DNA of 64,000 nucleotides, taken from assembly GCF_001019715.1 (NCBI RefSeq), contig NZ_BBXJ01000001.1:1240001-1304000 (forward strand), written 5' to 3'. Positions 10,809 to 21,333 of this stretch are shown piece by piece. A program made the position numbers and the translations under genes. Within the stretch, counting starts at the first letter, position 1; each line of letters begins with the position of its first letter. The notes beneath the pieces were generated by a model. That model saw only the letters and a program-made list of their open reading frames with translations. It searched no databases and was not told where the DNA came from. The DNA is from Rodentibacter caecimuris (GTDB lineage: Bacteria > Pseudomonadota > Gammaproteobacteria > Enterobacterales > Pasteurellaceae).

Positions 10809-12143
10809 TTAGTTTGTCTTCACTGCTTCAGCAATTTCTTCTGCATATTGTTGGGCCATTTCACCATCTTGGCATTCTACCATGACACGGATTAGCGGTT
10901 CTGTGCCGGATTTACGCAATAGAATTCGCCCCTTACCTTCTAAACGTCTTTCTACATCTGCTGCAATGGCTTTTACCTTATCACTTTCCAATGGATTTTC
11001 CCCACCGGTGAAATGTACATTAATTAATACTTGAGGGAATAACTTCACTGCACTAGCCAATTCATTGAGTGAAAGTTTATGTTGAACCATTGCAGCCAAG
11101 ACAGCTAATGAAGCAACAATCCCATCTCCCGTAGAATTTTTATCGGAAATAATAATATGACCGGAGTTTTCTCCCCCTAGCGTCCAATTATTTTCTAACA
11201 TTTTTTCAAGTACATAACGATCCCCTACATTTGCGCGCAAAAACGGTACGCCTAGCATTTTGAGTGCGATTTCAAGGCTCATATTACTCATTAACGTTCC
11301 TACTACACCACCTTTTAATTGACCGGAACGCAGTGCTTCACGAGCAATAATAAAGAGGATTTGATCGCCGTCTATTTTATTTCCGAGGTGATCAACCATC
11401 ATAATACGGTCGCCATCGCCATCATAGGCTAAACCGATGTCCGCTTTCACTTCCAACACTTTTTCTTGTAATGTCCGAATATCCGTTGCGCCACATTTTT
11501 CATTGATATTAACACCATTCGGATCCGTGCCAATCTCAATCACTTCCGCACCGAGTTCACGTAATACATTCGGTGCAATGTGATAGGTTGCGCCGTTTGC
11601 ACAATCTACCACGATTCGATAGCCTTCTAAGCCTAAATGAGCCGGGAACGTGCCTTTACAGAATTCAATATAACGTCCGGCCGCATCATTAATGCGACGA
11701 GCTCTACCTAATTCTGCCGATTCAACACAATCCATTGGCTGTTCAAGCATTGCTTCAATCGCTTCCTCAATTTCATCCGGCAATTTTGTCCCTTGTGCAG
11801 AGAAAAATTTAATGCCGTTATCATAATAAGGATTATGAGAGGCTGAAATAACGATACCGGCTTCCGCACGGAAAGTACGGGTTAAATAAGCAATTGCCGG
11901 TGTTGGCATTGGTCCGGTAAAGGCTGCGGATAGTCCGGCAGCAGCTAATCCCGCCTCTAACGCCGATTCCAACATATAGCCGGAAATACGCGTATCTTTA
12001 CCGATTAAGACGGTTTTTGATCCCTGTGAAGCAAGCACTTTACCTGCCGCCCAGCCTAATTTTAATGCAAAATCAGGCGTAATCGGATAAGTTCCCACTT
12101 TACCACGCACGCCATCCGTACCGAAATATTTACGATTTGCCAT
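10809..12143 (-). CDS. glmM: Phosphoglucosamine mutase
   Basis: The 444-residue enzyme converts glucosamine-6-phosphate to glucosamine-1-phosphate on the way to UDP-GlcNAc. The phosphoserine loop ([13 protein letters not shown], Ser about 102), the metal-binding loop DGDGDR (about 242-247), the sugar-binding loop GGENSGH and the C-terminal phosphate-binding segment ([14 protein letters not shown]) are all present. It follows folP by 36 bp, the classic folP-glmM pair. Confidence 0.97.
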   Translation of the reverse strand: MANRKYFGTDGVRGKVGTYPITPDFALKLGWAAGKVLASQGSKTVLIGKDTRISGYMLESALEAGLAAAGLSAAFTGPMPTPAIAYLTRTFRAEAGIVISASHNPYYDNGIKFFSAQGTKLPDEIEEAIEAMLEQPMDCVESAELGRARRINDAAGRYIEFCKGTFPAHLGLEGYRIVVDCANGATYHIAPNVLRELGAEVIEIGTDPNGVNINEKCGATDIRTLQEKVLEVKADIGLAYDGDGDRIMMVDHLGNKIDGDQILFIIAREALRSGQLKGGVVGTLMSNMSLEIALKMLGVPFLRANVGDRYVLEKMLENNWTLGGENSGHIIISDKNSTGDGIVASLAVLAAMVQHKLSLNELASAVKLFPQVLINVHFTGGENPLESDKVKAIAADVERRLEGKGRILLRKSGTEPLIRVMVECQDGEMAQQYAEEIAEAVKTN

Positions 12144-12179
12144 AATAAATTCCCTTATTTCTCAATTTTTTCTAAAAAA

Positions 12180-13007
12180 TTAGGCGTGCTCTGTTGCCAA
12201 CCAAACTTTGAGTGCATCTGATGTCGCTGCTACATCATGTACACGCAAAATCTTCGCCCCATGTTGAGCAGCAATTAATGCCCCAGCAACACTGCCCGTC
12301 ATTCTTTCATCAACAGGTTTATCCAACACCGCACCAATCATTGATTTGCGCGATAACCCCGCAAGCACAGGGTATCCCTCTTCACAAAACCTATTTAACT
12401 GCTGCAATAACTTATAATTGTGTTGAACGGTTTTACCAAAGCCAAACCCCATATCCCAAATTAAATTTTCTTTTCTTATTCCTGCTGTAATACATTGTTC
12501 CGAACGTTCCCGTAAAAAAGTGAGGACATCTTGCACGACATCTTGATATTGAGGATTGGTTTGCATCGTGCTTGGTTGTCCTTGCATATGCATAATACAA
12601 ACGGGTAAATCCAGTTCTGCGGCAACTTGTAAGGCATTTGGTTCCTGTAAGGATCGAATATCATTGATTAAATCCATTCCAATTTTTGCCGCCTCTTGCA
12701 TCACTATCGCCTTAGAAGAATCTACTGAAATCCAGCAATCGAATCGTTTCCGCACAGCTTCGACTAAGGGGATTACCCGTAATAATTCTTCTTGTTCCGA
12801 CACCTCATTCGCCATGGGGCGTGTAGATTCCCCACCAATATCAATAATATTTGCCCCTTCATTTAGCATTTTTTCTACCTGGAACAATGCCTTATCAAGG
12901 GTAAAAAACTTTCCGCTATCTGAAAAAGAGTCCGGTGTAAAATTTAAAATTCCCATAATCTGAGGAAATGATAGATCAAGAGATTTTTGATTGGCGTAAA
13001 GTTTCAT
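12180..13007 (-). CDS. folP: Dihydropteroate synthase
   Basis: The 275-residue TIM-barrel enzyme joins p-aminobenzoate to dihydropterin pyrophosphate in folate synthesis and is the sulfonamide target. Visible signatures are GILNFTPDSFSDSG near residue 20, the second signature IIDIGGESTRPM, and the substrate-binding GLSRKSMIG. Length is normal. It lies between ftsH, which has its own terminator, and glmM. Confidence 0.96.
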   Translation of the reverse strand: MKLYANQKSLDLSFPQIMGILNFTPDSFSDSGKFFTLDKALFQVEKMLNEGANIIDIGGESTRPMANEVSEQEELLRVIPLVEAVRKRFDCWISVDSSKAIVMQEAAKIGMDLINDIRSLQEPNALQVAAELDLPVCIMHMQGQPSTMQTNPQYQDVVQDVLTFLRERSEQCITAGIRKENLIWDMGFGFGKTVQHNYKLLQQLNRFCEEGYPVLAGLSRKSMIGAVLDKPVDERMTGSVAGALIAAQHGAKILRVHDVAATSDALKVWLATEHA

Positions 13008-13089
13008 AAAGTGCGGTCAATTCCTAGGGTAAGTTTAAGGCTGAGATTATAACCAAATATGCTAAGGAAAAAAATCATTCAGTAAAAAT

Positions 13090-13111
13090 AAAGCCTCCCA
13101 TTAGGAGGCTA
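13090..13111 (-). terminator. ftsH terminator
   Basis: AGCCTCC and GGAGGCT pair around a 5-base loop, followed on the minus strand by TTTATTTTT. It separates rlmE-ftsH from folP-glmM. Confidence 0.85.
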
Positions 13112-13118
13112 TATTTGA

Positions 13119-15029
13119 TTATTCTGAATCTTGTGTTTTTTCGACCGCACTTTCCGATTTGCTTTCAGGAGATACGTTCGAATAAGCCGCTTGTGAGGCT
13201 TTCGGCTCTTCCCAGCCTGATGGCGGAGTGATCGGTTCACGATTCATCAGCTGTTTAATTTGCACTTCTTCAATCGTTTCATATTTCACAAGCGCATCTT
13301 TCATCGCATGCAAAATATCCATATTATCAATAAGAATTTGTCTTGCACGCTCATAGTTACGGCCTATGATTGCACGAACTTCCTCATCGATAAGATGTGC
13401 GGTTTCATCAGACATATGTTTCGCTTTTGCCATTGAGCGACCTAAGAATACTTCACCTTCATCTTCGGAATAAAGAATTGGCCCCAGTTTCTCAGAGAAA
13501 CCCCATTGCGTTACCATATTACGGGCAATATTGGTTGCCACTTTAATATCATTAGAAGCACCGGTCGAAATATTTTCTTCACCGTAAATCAAATCTTCAG
13601 CCAAACGCCCTGCATAAAGGGTAGAAAGTTTACTTTCTAATTGTTTTTGGCTAATGCTGACCTGATCGCCTTCAGGTAAGAAAAATGTAACCCCTAATGC
13701 ACGGCCACGAGGAATAATCGTTACTTTATGAACAGGATCATGTTCAGGCACTAAATATCCCACAATGGCATGACCTGCCTCATGATAAGCCGTCGATTCT
13801 TTTTGTTTCTCCGTCATAATCATAGTGCGGCGTTCCGGTCCCATATTAATTTTGTCTTTTGCTTTTTCAAACTCAAGCATGGAAACTTTACGTTTATTAT
13901 TACGGGCGGCAAATAGCGCAGCTTCATTGACAAGGTTAGCCAGATCCGCACCGGAATAACCTGGTGTACCACGAGCTAATGTCATGGCATCGACATCGTC
14001 AGCCAACGGTACTTTACGCATATGTACTTTTAAAATTTGCTCACGGCCTTTTACATCCGGTAATCCCACCACGACTTGACGGTCAAAACGACCCGGACGG
14101 GTTAATGCCGGATCCAATACATCCGGACGGTTAGTTGCGGCAATAACAATCACCCCGTCGTGACCACCAAAACCATCCATTTCAACAAGCATTTGGTTAA
14201 GGGTTTGCTCACGCTCATCATGACCGCCGCCTAAACCGGCACCACGTTGGCGACCCACCGCATCAATTTCATCAATAAAGATCAAACAAGGCGCATTTTT
14301 CTTCGCTTGTTCAAACATATCTCGTACACGGGAAGCCCCCACACCAACGAACATTTCAACGAAATCAGAACCTGAAATAGTAAAAAACGGCACTTTGGCT
14401 TCACCGGCAATGGCTTTTGCCAATAGGGTTTTACCGGTACCCGGAGGGCCTACCATCAAAATCCCTTTTGGAATTTTTCCGCCTAAATTTTGGAATTTGG
14501 TCGGATCACGTAAGAAATCGACAATCTCGCCTACTTCTTCTTTTGCTTCATCACAACCCGCCACATCGGCAAAAGTAACTTTGATTTGATCTTGGCTTAA
14601 CATTTTTGCGCGGCTTTTACCAAAGCTCATTGCCTTACCGCCACCGCCTTGCATTTGACGCATAAAGAAAATCCACACGCCCACAAGAAATAGCATTGGA
14701 AACCAAGAAATTAAAATTTGTGAAATTAAGCTACGTCTTTCAAACGGCGTCCCCTCTACTTTCACTTTCTTACTTAATAAATCATCAAGTAATTTCTTAT
14801 CTTCCAATGGTGGCATAACAGTCATATATTTTGAGCCATCGTTTTTTGTTACCGTAATTTCATTGGTATCAAAACGCGCTTCTCTTACTTGACCATTGCT
14901 CACATCGTAAACAAATGTCGTATAATCGGTGGAATTTTCTACCGAATTAGAATTGAAACTCTGGTAAGCCGTCATCATAACAACTGCTACCACAATCCAG
15001 AGCACCAAATTTTTGACCATATCGTTCAA
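13119..15029 (-). CDS. ftsH: ATP-dependent zinc metalloprotease FtsH
   Basis: The 636-residue membrane AAA+ protease degrades LpxC, SecY and sigma-32-type substrates in E. coli. Two membrane segments (about residues 5-22 and 105-125) flank a short periplasmic domain. The AAA module carries Walker A GPPGTGKT, Walker B IFIDEID and the second region of homology with [10 protein letters not shown]. The peptidase motif HEAGH is in [13 protein letters not shown]. The C-terminal tail is low-complexity. It follows rlmE, the conserved heat-shock-linked pair. Confidence 0.98.
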   Translation of the reverse strand: MNDMVKNLVLWIVVAVVMMTAYQSFNSNSVENSTDYTTFVYDVSNGQVREARFDTNEITVTKNDGSKYMTVMPPLEDKKLLDDLLSKKVKVEGTPFERRSLISQILISWFPMLFLVGVWIFFMRQMQGGGGKAMSFGKSRAKMLSQDQIKVTFADVAGCDEAKEEVGEIVDFLRDPTKFQNLGGKIPKGILMVGPPGTGKTLLAKAIAGEAKVPFFTISGSDFVEMFVGVGASRVRDMFEQAKKNAPCLIFIDEIDAVGRQRGAGLGGGHDEREQTLNQMLVEMDGFGGHDGVIVIAATNRPDVLDPALTRPGRFDRQVVVGLPDVKGREQILKVHMRKVPLADDVDAMTLARGTPGYSGADLANLVNEAALFAARNNKRKVSMLEFEKAKDKINMGPERRTMIMTEKQKESTAYHEAGHAIVGYLVPEHDPVHKVTIIPRGRALGVTFFLPEGDQVSISQKQLESKLSTLYAGRLAEDLIYGEENISTGASNDIKVATNIARNMVTQWGFSEKLGPILYSEDEGEVFLGRSMAKAKHMSDETAHLIDEEVRAIIGRNYERARQILIDNMDILHAMKDALVKYETIEEVQIKQLMNREPITPPSGWEEPKASQAAYSNVSPESKSESAVEKTQDSE

Positions 15030-15100
15030 AGTTTAACCTGCCTTTCCTAAGTTAATAAATTCGTCACAAGATACTATATATCATAGCCCTTGAAAAGCTA

Positions 15101-15739
15101 TCAAAGTGATTCACCTTTATAGCCCGTAGCCACAATATAAACCTCACGGGAACGTCCGCGTGAAGCCTCCGGTTTTCGGACTTTCACCACATTAAAAAGA
15201 GAGCGGATCTCTTTCAAATATTCATCAAATCCCTCTCCTTGGAATACTTTCACCACAAAACTGCCTTTTATTGCCAACACTTGCTTGCACATATCTAATG
15301 CCAGTTCCACCAAATACATCGCACGGGGAATATCAACCGATGGCATACCGCTGAAGTTGGGTGCCATATCCGACATCACCACATCTACCTTGGCTTCACC
15401 TACCTGTTCCAGCAAGGCATTGAGGACATTTTCATCACGAAAATCGCCTTGTAAAAAATCGACTCCCACGATCGGATCCATTTCCAAAATATCACAAGCA
15501 ATCACTTTGCCATTGCTACCGATTTGGCTTACCACGTATTGCGACCATCCACCCGGTGCCGCCCCAAGATCGACAACAGTCATTCCCGATTTAAATAATT
15601 TGTCCGTTTGCTGAATTTCATCAAGTTTAAAATAAGCACGGGAACGCAGTTTTTGCTTATGTGCTTTTTGTACAAACGGATCTTTAAAATGTTCGTTTAG
15701 CCAACGAGAAGAACTCGCCGAACGTTTTTTCTTTCCCAT
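15101..15739 (-). CDS. rlmE: 23S rRNA 2'-O-ribose methyltransferase (U2552)
   Basis: This 212-residue FtsJ/RrmJ-family enzyme methylates the ribosomal A-loop. The SAM site is [15 protein letters not shown]. The catalytic K-D-K-E set is visible as [26 protein letters not shown] and SREVYIV. It is upstream of ftsH on the same strand and divergent from yhbY, both as in E. coli and Haemophilus. Confidence 0.96.
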   Translation of the reverse strand: MGKKKRSASSSRWLNEHFKDPFVQKAHKQKLRSRAYFKLDEIQQTDKLFKSGMTVVDLGAAPGGWSQYVVSQIGSNGKVIACDILEMDPIVGVDFLQGDFRDENVLNALLEQVGEAKVDVVMSDMAPNFSGMPSVDIPRAMYLVELALDMCKQVLAIKGSFVVKVFQGEGFDEYLKEIRSLFNVVKVRKPEASRGRSREVYIVATGYKGESL

Positions 15740-15892
15740 AATTTCTGTCTTTCGTACTATTTTTTGTAGTAGTTTCGCCTATATTTGGGTACAATCTGCC
15801 AAATTCAAGACTTGATGAGCTTAAAAACAGAGAAAATCGCTGTTTTTTCTGACCGCTCTTTTTGTTATTCGTATTCATTTATAGGATTCCTT

Positions 15893-16192
15893 ATGACAAC
15901 CTTATCAACCAAACAAAAACAATTTTTAAAGGGCCTTGCCCACCATCTAAACCCAGTTGTTATGCTCGGTGGCAATGGTTTAACCGAGGGCGTACTTGCC
16001 GAGATTGAAAACGCATTGGATCACCATGAGCTTATTAAAGTAAAAATTGCAGGTGCCGATCGTGAAACCAAACAATTAATTATTGACGCTATTGTTCGAG
16101 AAACCCAAGCCTCAAACGTTCAAACTATCGGGCATATTCTCGTGCTTTACAAAGCCAGCGAAGAGAAGAAAATACAACTTCCACGGAAATAA
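15893..16192 (+). CDS. yhbY: Ribosome-associated RNA-binding protein YhbY (CRM domain)
   Basis: The protein is 99 residues from the ATG at 15893, preceded by AGGATT. I chose this start over longer in-frame options because the family begins with LSTKQKQFLKGLAH. The single CRM domain carries the diagnostic loop VMLGGNGLTEGV (GxxG-type). The family associates with pre-50S subunits. It is divergent from rlmE. Confidence 0.93.
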   Translation: MTTLSTKQKQFLKGLAHHLNPVVMLGGNGLTEGVLAEIENALDHHELIKVKIAGADRETKQLIIDAIVRETQASNVQTIGHILVLYKASEEKKIQLPRK

Positions 16193-16201
16193 TCATTACT
16201 A

Positions 16202-16232
16202 AAGTGCGGTGAAAAATGACCGCACTTTTTTT
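16202..16232. terminator. Bidirectional yhbY/greA terminator
   Basis: An inverted uptake-signal pair (AAAGTGCGGT / ACCGCACTTT) with flanking A and T runs lies between convergent genes, so it can serve both. Confidence 0.85.
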
Positions 16233-16237
16233 ATTTC

Positions 16238-16714
16238 CTAGATATACTCGACTGCAATAATTTCAAATTCAACTGCACCGCCCGGTGTCACAATATTTAC
16301 AGTATCATCCAGTTCTTTACCGATTAAACCGCGTGCAATCGGTGAATTCACAGAAATCAAACCTGATTTAATATCCGCTTCATCATCGCCGACAATTTTA
16401 TAAGTAATTTCTTCCTCAGTATCGGTATTCACCAATACGACTGTTGCACCAAAAATCACTTTGCCGTTATTCGGTAACTTAGTGACATCAATTAGCTGAC
16501 TATTTGCCAATTTGCCTTCAATCTCTTGAATTCGTCCTTCACAAAAGCCTTGTTGTTCACGTGCGGCGTGATATTCTGCATTTTCTTTTAAATCGCCGTG
16601 TTCACGGGCTTCTGCAATGGCCTTAATAATTTCGGGGCGACGAACATTTTTCAAGAAATCCAATTCTTCTCTCAACAGCTCTGCACCACGCATAGTCATT
16701 GGGATTTGTTTCAT
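16238..16714 (-). CDS. greA: Transcript cleavage factor GreA
   Basis: The 158-residue protein has an N-terminal antiparallel coiled coil (about 1-75) with the acidic tip region [11 protein letters not shown] preceded by EHGDLKE. The C-terminal FKBP-like globular domain contains [19 protein letters not shown] and [10 protein letters not shown]. It rescues backtracked RNA polymerase by stimulating transcript cleavage. It is divergent from dacB. Confidence 0.97.
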   Translation of the reverse strand: MKQIPMTMRGAELLREELDFLKNVRRPEIIKAIAEAREHGDLKENAEYHAAREQQGFCEGRIQEIEGKLANSQLIDVTKLPNNGKVIFGATVVLVNTDTEEEITYKIVGDDEADIKSGLISVNSPIARGLIGKELDDTVNIVTPGGAVEFEIIAVEYI

Positions 16715-16878
16715 AACTTTATTCCTTAAAATTTAACAAAAAGAAAACTACGGCAAAATTGAAAAAACATTGCCGTAGCGACTTAAAATTAACTATCCAC
16801 AAGAAAATGATTTACTCTCGTGAGTTCGGGGACTATTATTGTCCGTCTTGAAAGAAATAGCAACCAGAACCGTTAATA

Positions 16879-18318
16879 ATGGAAAAAATATCTTCAATTT
16901 CAACCGCACTTAAAGCAATATTTTTTACACTCGGCTTTTCCCTTCCCAGCTATGCAAAAATTGACTTTCCCTTGATTACTGAATATTTGCCCGAAGGGGC
17001 AAGTATAGGCGTTATTGCTAAAAATCTAAATCAAGATCAAATCATTGCGGATTATCACAGCACGACCTTTATGCTACCGGCAAGTACACAAAAAGTGTTT
17101 ACCGCCGTTGCGGCAAAATTAGTGCTTGGTGATGATTTCAAATTTGATACCACTCTTTTAACCAATGGCAAAATTCAAAATGGGCTGTTAGAAGGCAATT
17201 TAATCGTGCATTTTACCGGCGATCCGGATCTCACCAGCGGACAACTTTATAGCTTACTTGTCGAATTAAAAAAACAAGGCATCAATAAAATTAATGGTGA
17301 TCTCATCCTGGATACTTCCGTGTTCTCCAGCCATGATCGGGGGCTAGGTTGGATTTGGAATGATTTGACCATGTGTTTCAACTCCCCACCTTCCGCCGCC
17401 AATATTGATAATAACTGTTTTTATGCGGAATTAGATGCGAATCAAGCGCCGGGGGAAACCGTTAAAATTAATGTGCCGGCGCAATTTCCCATCCAAGTTT
17501 TCGGACAAGTTTATGTAGCAGACAGTCGTGAATCCCCCTATTGTCAATTAGATGTGGTAGTACATGATAATAATCGTTATCAAGTTAAAGGTTGCCTTGC
17601 CCGTCAAACAAAACCCTTCGGTTTAAGTTTTGCCGTACAAGATCCCGATGCTTATGCAGCAGCGATTATTCAACGTCAATTAAAACGATTAGGCATTGAA
17701 TTTAACGGAAAAGTATTACAACCGCAAAAACCACAACAAGGGCAATTATTGGCACAACATTTCTCTAAACCTTTACCGGATTTATTGAAAAAAATGATGA
17801 AAAAATCCGATAATCAAATTGCAGATTCTCTATTTCGATCCATAGCCTACCATTACTATAAGCGTCCGGCATCCTTTCAACTCGGTACATTAGCGGTTAA
17901 ATCCGTTTTACAAAAGCAAGGAATCAAATTCGGTAATAGTATCTTGGCTGACGGTTCGGGTCTTTCACGGCATAACTTAGTTGCGCCTAAAACCATGCTT
18001 TCCATACTGGAATACATTGCGAAAAATGAAGATAAACTGCATTTAATGGAAACGTTCCCTGTTGCAGGCGTTGACGGCACTATCAGCGGACGTGGCGGAT
18101 TGATTAATCCACCGTTAGTCAAAAATGTCATCGCCAAAACCGGCTCATTAAAAGGGGTTTACAACCTGGTGGGCTTTATGACAAATGCCCGTGGCGAGAA
18201 GATCGCCTTTGTCCAATTTATTAACGGTTATTCTACCGGCGAACTTGAAAATAAAACGAAACGCGCCCCTTTGGTGCAATTTGAAAGCGGATTGTATAAT
18301 CAATTATATAAAGAATAA
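16879..18318 (+). CDS. dacB: D-alanyl-D-alanine carboxypeptidase/endopeptidase (PBP4)
   Basis: This is a 479-residue periplasmic class C penicillin-binding protein with an N-terminal signal sequence (about 1-27). The active-site motifs are SxxK in PASTQKVF (about residue 70), SDN in KKSDNQIADSLF, and KTG in AKTGSLKGVYN. The large insertion between SxxK and SDN is typical of PBP4. It cleaves peptidoglycan cross-links and terminal D-Ala. Confidence 0.96.
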   Translation: MEKISSISTALKAIFFTLGFSLPSYAKIDFPLITEYLPEGASIGVIAKNLNQDQIIADYHSTTFMLPASTQKVFTAVAAKLVLGDDFKFDTTLLTNGKIQNGLLEGNLIVHFTGDPDLTSGQLYSLLVELKKQGINKINGDLILDTSVFSSHDRGLGWIWNDLTMCFNSPPSAANIDNNCFYAELDANQAPGETVKINVPAQFPIQVFGQVYVADSRESPYCQLDVVVHDNNRYQVKGCLARQTKPFGLSFAVQDPDAYAAAIIQRQLKRLGIEFNGKVLQPQKPQQGQLLAQHFSKPLPDLLKKMMKKSDNQIADSLFRSIAYHYYKRPASFQLGTLAVKSVLQKQGIKFGNSILADGSGLSRHNLVAPKTMLSILEYIAKNEDKLHLMETFPVAGVDGTISGRGGLINPPLVKNVIAKTGSLKGVYNLVGFMTNARGEKIAFVQFINGYSTGELENKTKRAPLVQFESGLYNQLYKE

Positions 18319-18347
18319 TAAAACAACAGGATAAAACATAAAGAAAT

Positions 18348-18408
18348 TTAACCGCACTTTGAGTAACAGCGTTCTAAACCCAACTCAAAGTGCGGTTAAT
18401 TTTAACTG
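18348..18408. terminator. dacB terminator (bidirectional)
   Basis: TTAACCGCACTTTGAGT and its reverse complement form a long 17-bp stem enclosing about 20 bases. It lies between convergent dacB and the phytase-like gene. Confidence 0.85.
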
Positions 18409-18427
18409 AGTTTTCGATAATCTATGA

Positions 18428-19786
18428 TTATTGAGCGCCGAGTAAAGCCGGGACTTTCAATAAAATTAATTCATTATCGTCTTGGCGATTAGGTTCTCGG
18501 CTTGATGAAAAAGGGAAGTTGTTATCATTGCCGACAATAATGTGTTCATTATCAACAACATCAAGATTCTCAATAGTAAAGAACGGGAATTTCAATACTC
18601 CGTCATTCAAAGGTTTAAGACTCACTTTATTTGGATCGGAAATATTCAACAAATCAATATATGCTATTTTTTTCACGGCTTTACCGACATTATCAGAGGA
18701 AAATGCCACTTTATAAACCCGCTTAAATTTTGCCGGATCAGAAAAACAATGTGTCGTATCCGTAAGATTTTTACAGCCTTTATCCTCTGTTCCTTCACCG
18801 TTATCCCGTTCTATAATCAAGCCGTTTTTTGCATCAAGCAGATTAAAATCCCCAATCGCATTGTTTTCGTTTTCTAGAGGATAAAACCAATAACGCCCAG
18901 TCCATTCTTGTTTATCAACAGCAAATTCCAAAATACGTAATGCAACCTTGCCGTCCACTGTTTCCCAACTTTGTTTTTTCTCATCCCACAAAGGTCCTTC
19001 CAATAATGGGTAAAGATATTTACCGTCAGGTGAGGCAGCCATGCCTTCATAACCTTTCGAACGTTTTAAATTGACATTTTTGTGGCGACCGTTTGGTATG
19101 CCCGGTGAGACGATTTGATAATGATCAGGCGACTGAACTTTTATTCCGTCTATTTCCGTTTCAAACACAGATAATACTTTTCCGTCTAAATCCGTTTTGA
19201 TTAAATACGGGCCGAATTCATCGCCAATCCAAATATTATTGCCGATAATTTGAAAGCTTTCCGTGTCAAAATCCGCCCCGGTTAAATATCTTTCCTTTGT
19301 ATCTTCATGCACAATACGGAACGGTACTTTCTTATCAGGATCCGTTAAAAAGACCGTCTTAAGCGATTCAAATTCGCCCTTCGACCAATTAATTTGATAT
19401 TGATTCAAGTAAAGCATCGAATCTGGTGAATTAGCTTTACTGCCAAAGCCATTATCGGTAAGGATCCACACGGTATCTTTTCCAACCACTTTTATGCCGG
19501 AATGACCTTGTCTCGGCTGATTTTGAATCGGTAAAAAAGAACCCGTTTCACGATCTTTTGATTTTCCCGGTACGGATTGCAATTTTTCTACCCGCTTTAA
19601 CGTCGTATATTTTCCTGCTGTTTTTAAGTCATTCGGTGCGTCATTCGGTACGCTAACTACTGCATTTGCCGGTAACACGGCATGGCCTGCCAATTCAGCC
19701 GGAGTTTCAAAAGCGACAGGTGTTTCTGCAACACTAGCCATACTTAAAGCTAAGCCCAACATAGCAAAGTAATGTTTATTTTTCAT
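18428..19786 (-). CDS. Secreted esterase-like phytase-family protein
   Basis: The 452-residue protein has a Sec signal peptide (about 1-20, cleavage near ASVAE). The rest is a beta-propeller-like region of the phytase esterase-like family. Typical stretches are QGHSGIKV, WILTDNGFGSKANSPDS, IGDEFGPYLIKTD, and near the end FFTIENLDVVDNEHIIVGNDNNFP. Acidic residues in GDEFGP and ENLD are probably the metal sites. The substrate is unknown; calling it a true phytase would be over-interpretation. It appears monocistronic. Confidence 0.78.
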   Translation of the reverse strand: MKNKHYFAMLGLALSMASVAETPVAFETPAELAGHAVLPANAVVSVPNDAPNDLKTAGKYTTLKRVEKLQSVPGKSKDRETGSFLPIQNQPRQGHSGIKVVGKDTVWILTDNGFGSKANSPDSMLYLNQYQINWSKGEFESLKTVFLTDPDKKVPFRIVHEDTKERYLTGADFDTESFQIIGNNIWIGDEFGPYLIKTDLDGKVLSVFETEIDGIKVQSPDHYQIVSPGIPNGRHKNVNLKRSKGYEGMAASPDGKYLYPLLEGPLWDEKKQSWETVDGKVALRILEFAVDKQEWTGRYWFYPLENENNAIGDFNLLDAKNGLIIERDNGEGTEDKGCKNLTDTTHCFSDPAKFKRVYKVAFSSDNVGKAVKKIAYIDLLNISDPNKVSLKPLNDGVLKFPFFTIENLDVVDNEHIIVGNDNNFPFSSSREPNRQDDNELILLKVPALLGAQ

Positions 19787-19978
19787 ATCGTTTCCTCGTT
19801 AGTTTATTGCGATTAAAGAGAATACTTTGTAAAAGTGACGAGAATATGACGATAAATAAAAAAGAAATCTGCACATAATCACAACATACTATCTTGTGCA
19901 GATTTATATTGACGACATAACAGCTAAAAAACCGCCCTTTAAGTCAAAAACCAAAGTGCGGTTAAATTTTGGGGAAAA

Positions 19979-20728
19979 TTACCAAGGCTGAGTTGTTGGC
20001 CCTAAGGTAAATTCACTGATATTTGTATCTTTCGGTTGAGAGAGCGCAAATGCCACTACGTTCGCGACACGTTCTGCTGGGATTTCAAAAGTATCATAAA
20101 GCTCACGGTAGCCTTTGGATGTTGCTTCATTAGTGATGTGATCGACTAATTCGGATTGCACCGCCGCAGGATAAATCGTTGCCGTACGAATGTTTGTGCC
20201 GGCTTGAGCGGATTCCATACGCAATCCTTCCATAATGGCTTTTACCGCCCATTTTGTCCCACAGTAAACACTCGCACCAGGATACACTTTTAACCCGGCG
20301 ACGGAAGAAACCGCTAGAATATGACCGGATTTTTGCGCTTCAAAAGTGGGTAATACCGCCGCAATACCGTTTAACACGCCTTTGATATTCACATCCACCA
20401 TGGCATTCCAATTGTTTGTTTCCAAGGCAGAAAGTGGTGAATTTGGCATTAGACCGGCATTTAAGAAAATCGCATCAACTTTGCCAAACGTCTTTTTAGC
20501 CAGTTCAACCAACGCCGTATTATCTTCCGATTTCACGACATCCGTTACACGATAAACGGCTTCCCCGCCTTTGGCTTTAATGTTTTCTACAATCGCTTGT
20601 AATTTAGCTTCACGACGCGCACCTAACACTAATTTTGCACCGTTTTCGGCTAATTTATACGCCGTAGCTTCACCAATACCTGATGATGCTCCCGTAATAA
20701 TGACGACTTTATCTTGAATATTATTCAT
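19979..20728 (-). CDS. Short-chain dehydrogenase/reductase
   Basis: This 249-residue classical SDR binds NAD(P) through TGASSGIG (about 13-20). It has the NAG motif (FLNAGLMPNS), the catalytic Ser in AVSSVAG and the YxxxK pair in YCGTKWAVK. The Arg in LGARRE after beta-strand 2 favours NADP(H). Similar YdfG-like enzymes reduce small carbonyls; the substrate cannot be read here. The LysR gene at 21334 and the small DUF2255 gene at 20862 are neighbours and may form one regulated unit. Confidence 0.85.
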   Translation of the reverse strand: MNNIQDKVVIITGASSGIGEATAYKLAENGAKLVLGARREAKLQAIVENIKAKGGEAVYRVTDVVKSEDNTALVELAKKTFGKVDAIFLNAGLMPNSPLSALETNNWNAMVDVNIKGVLNGIAAVLPTFEAQKSGHILAVSSVAGLKVYPGASVYCGTKWAVKAIMEGLRMESAQAGTNIRTATIYPAAVQSELVDHITNEATSKGYRELYDTFEIPAERVANVVAFALSQPKDTNISEFTLGPTTQPW

Positions 20729-20861
20729 GTTATTTCTCCTGTTGTTTGAATGGCTATCATTCTAGCTTGTTTAAGCTTACCTGATTAGCCTAAAAATCAT
20801 AAAGACGCAATAAGGTAAAACTTATAATTGGCTTATAGAGCACGCCAAAGAACGACCGCTC

Positions 20862-21230
20862 TTACTTCACCAAAATTTCTATCGTTGCAGCTCGACAGTT
20901 GTCACCAATCATATACGACACATAACGGCTTGAGGCATATTTTTTACGATAGGCTTGATCAATTTTCTCGTTCAATTGGGAATCCTTAATTGAATTAAAG
21001 ACCACATCAAAAACACGGTTTATGGCGTAAATTTTGCCCGCTTGTTGGCGGATTGCCGCCTGATACCAACTAGAATGTACACCATTATAAGCACGCACAA
21101 ATAATCGACCTTCCACAATCACCGCCCAAATCCAAGTGGGCGTACCCGTTGTTTGACCATCAGGGCGGAATGGCGCGATTTTTAAATCATCTGCAATATC
21201 AATTTGGCTTAAAACTTCTTTATCCCACAT
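20862..21230 (-). CDS. DUF2255 family protein
   Basis: The protein is 122 residues from the ATG at 21230, chosen because AAGGAG lies about 8 bases upstream. It matches the DUF2255 pattern: an N-terminal EVLSQIDIADDLKIAPFR stretch, WAVIVEGRLFVRAYNG, SSWYQAA, and a C-terminal Lys/Arg-rich tail. The fold resembles flavin-type split barrels in the family, but no reaction is known. It is divergent from the LysR gene and 130 bp upstream of the SDR gene on the same strand. Confidence 0.75.
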   Translation of the reverse strand: MWDKEVLSQIDIADDLKIAPFRPDGQTTGTPTWIWAVIVEGRLFVRAYNGVHSSWYQAAIRQQAGKIYAINRVFDVVFNSIKDSQLNEKIDQAYRKKYASSRYVSYMIGDNCRAATIEILVK

Positions 21231-21333
21231 CACTTTCTCCTTCATCAAAACTGATTGGTGGTGTTATTGTATTTATCCTCATAACTCCATACAATGAATA
21301 AAATCAGAAAACACAATTCCAAAAAATGAGATT

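Noticed and set aside
12212-12963. Frames opposite folP
   Set aside because: Shadow frames on the other strand of a complete, conserved gene, with no coding features of their own.
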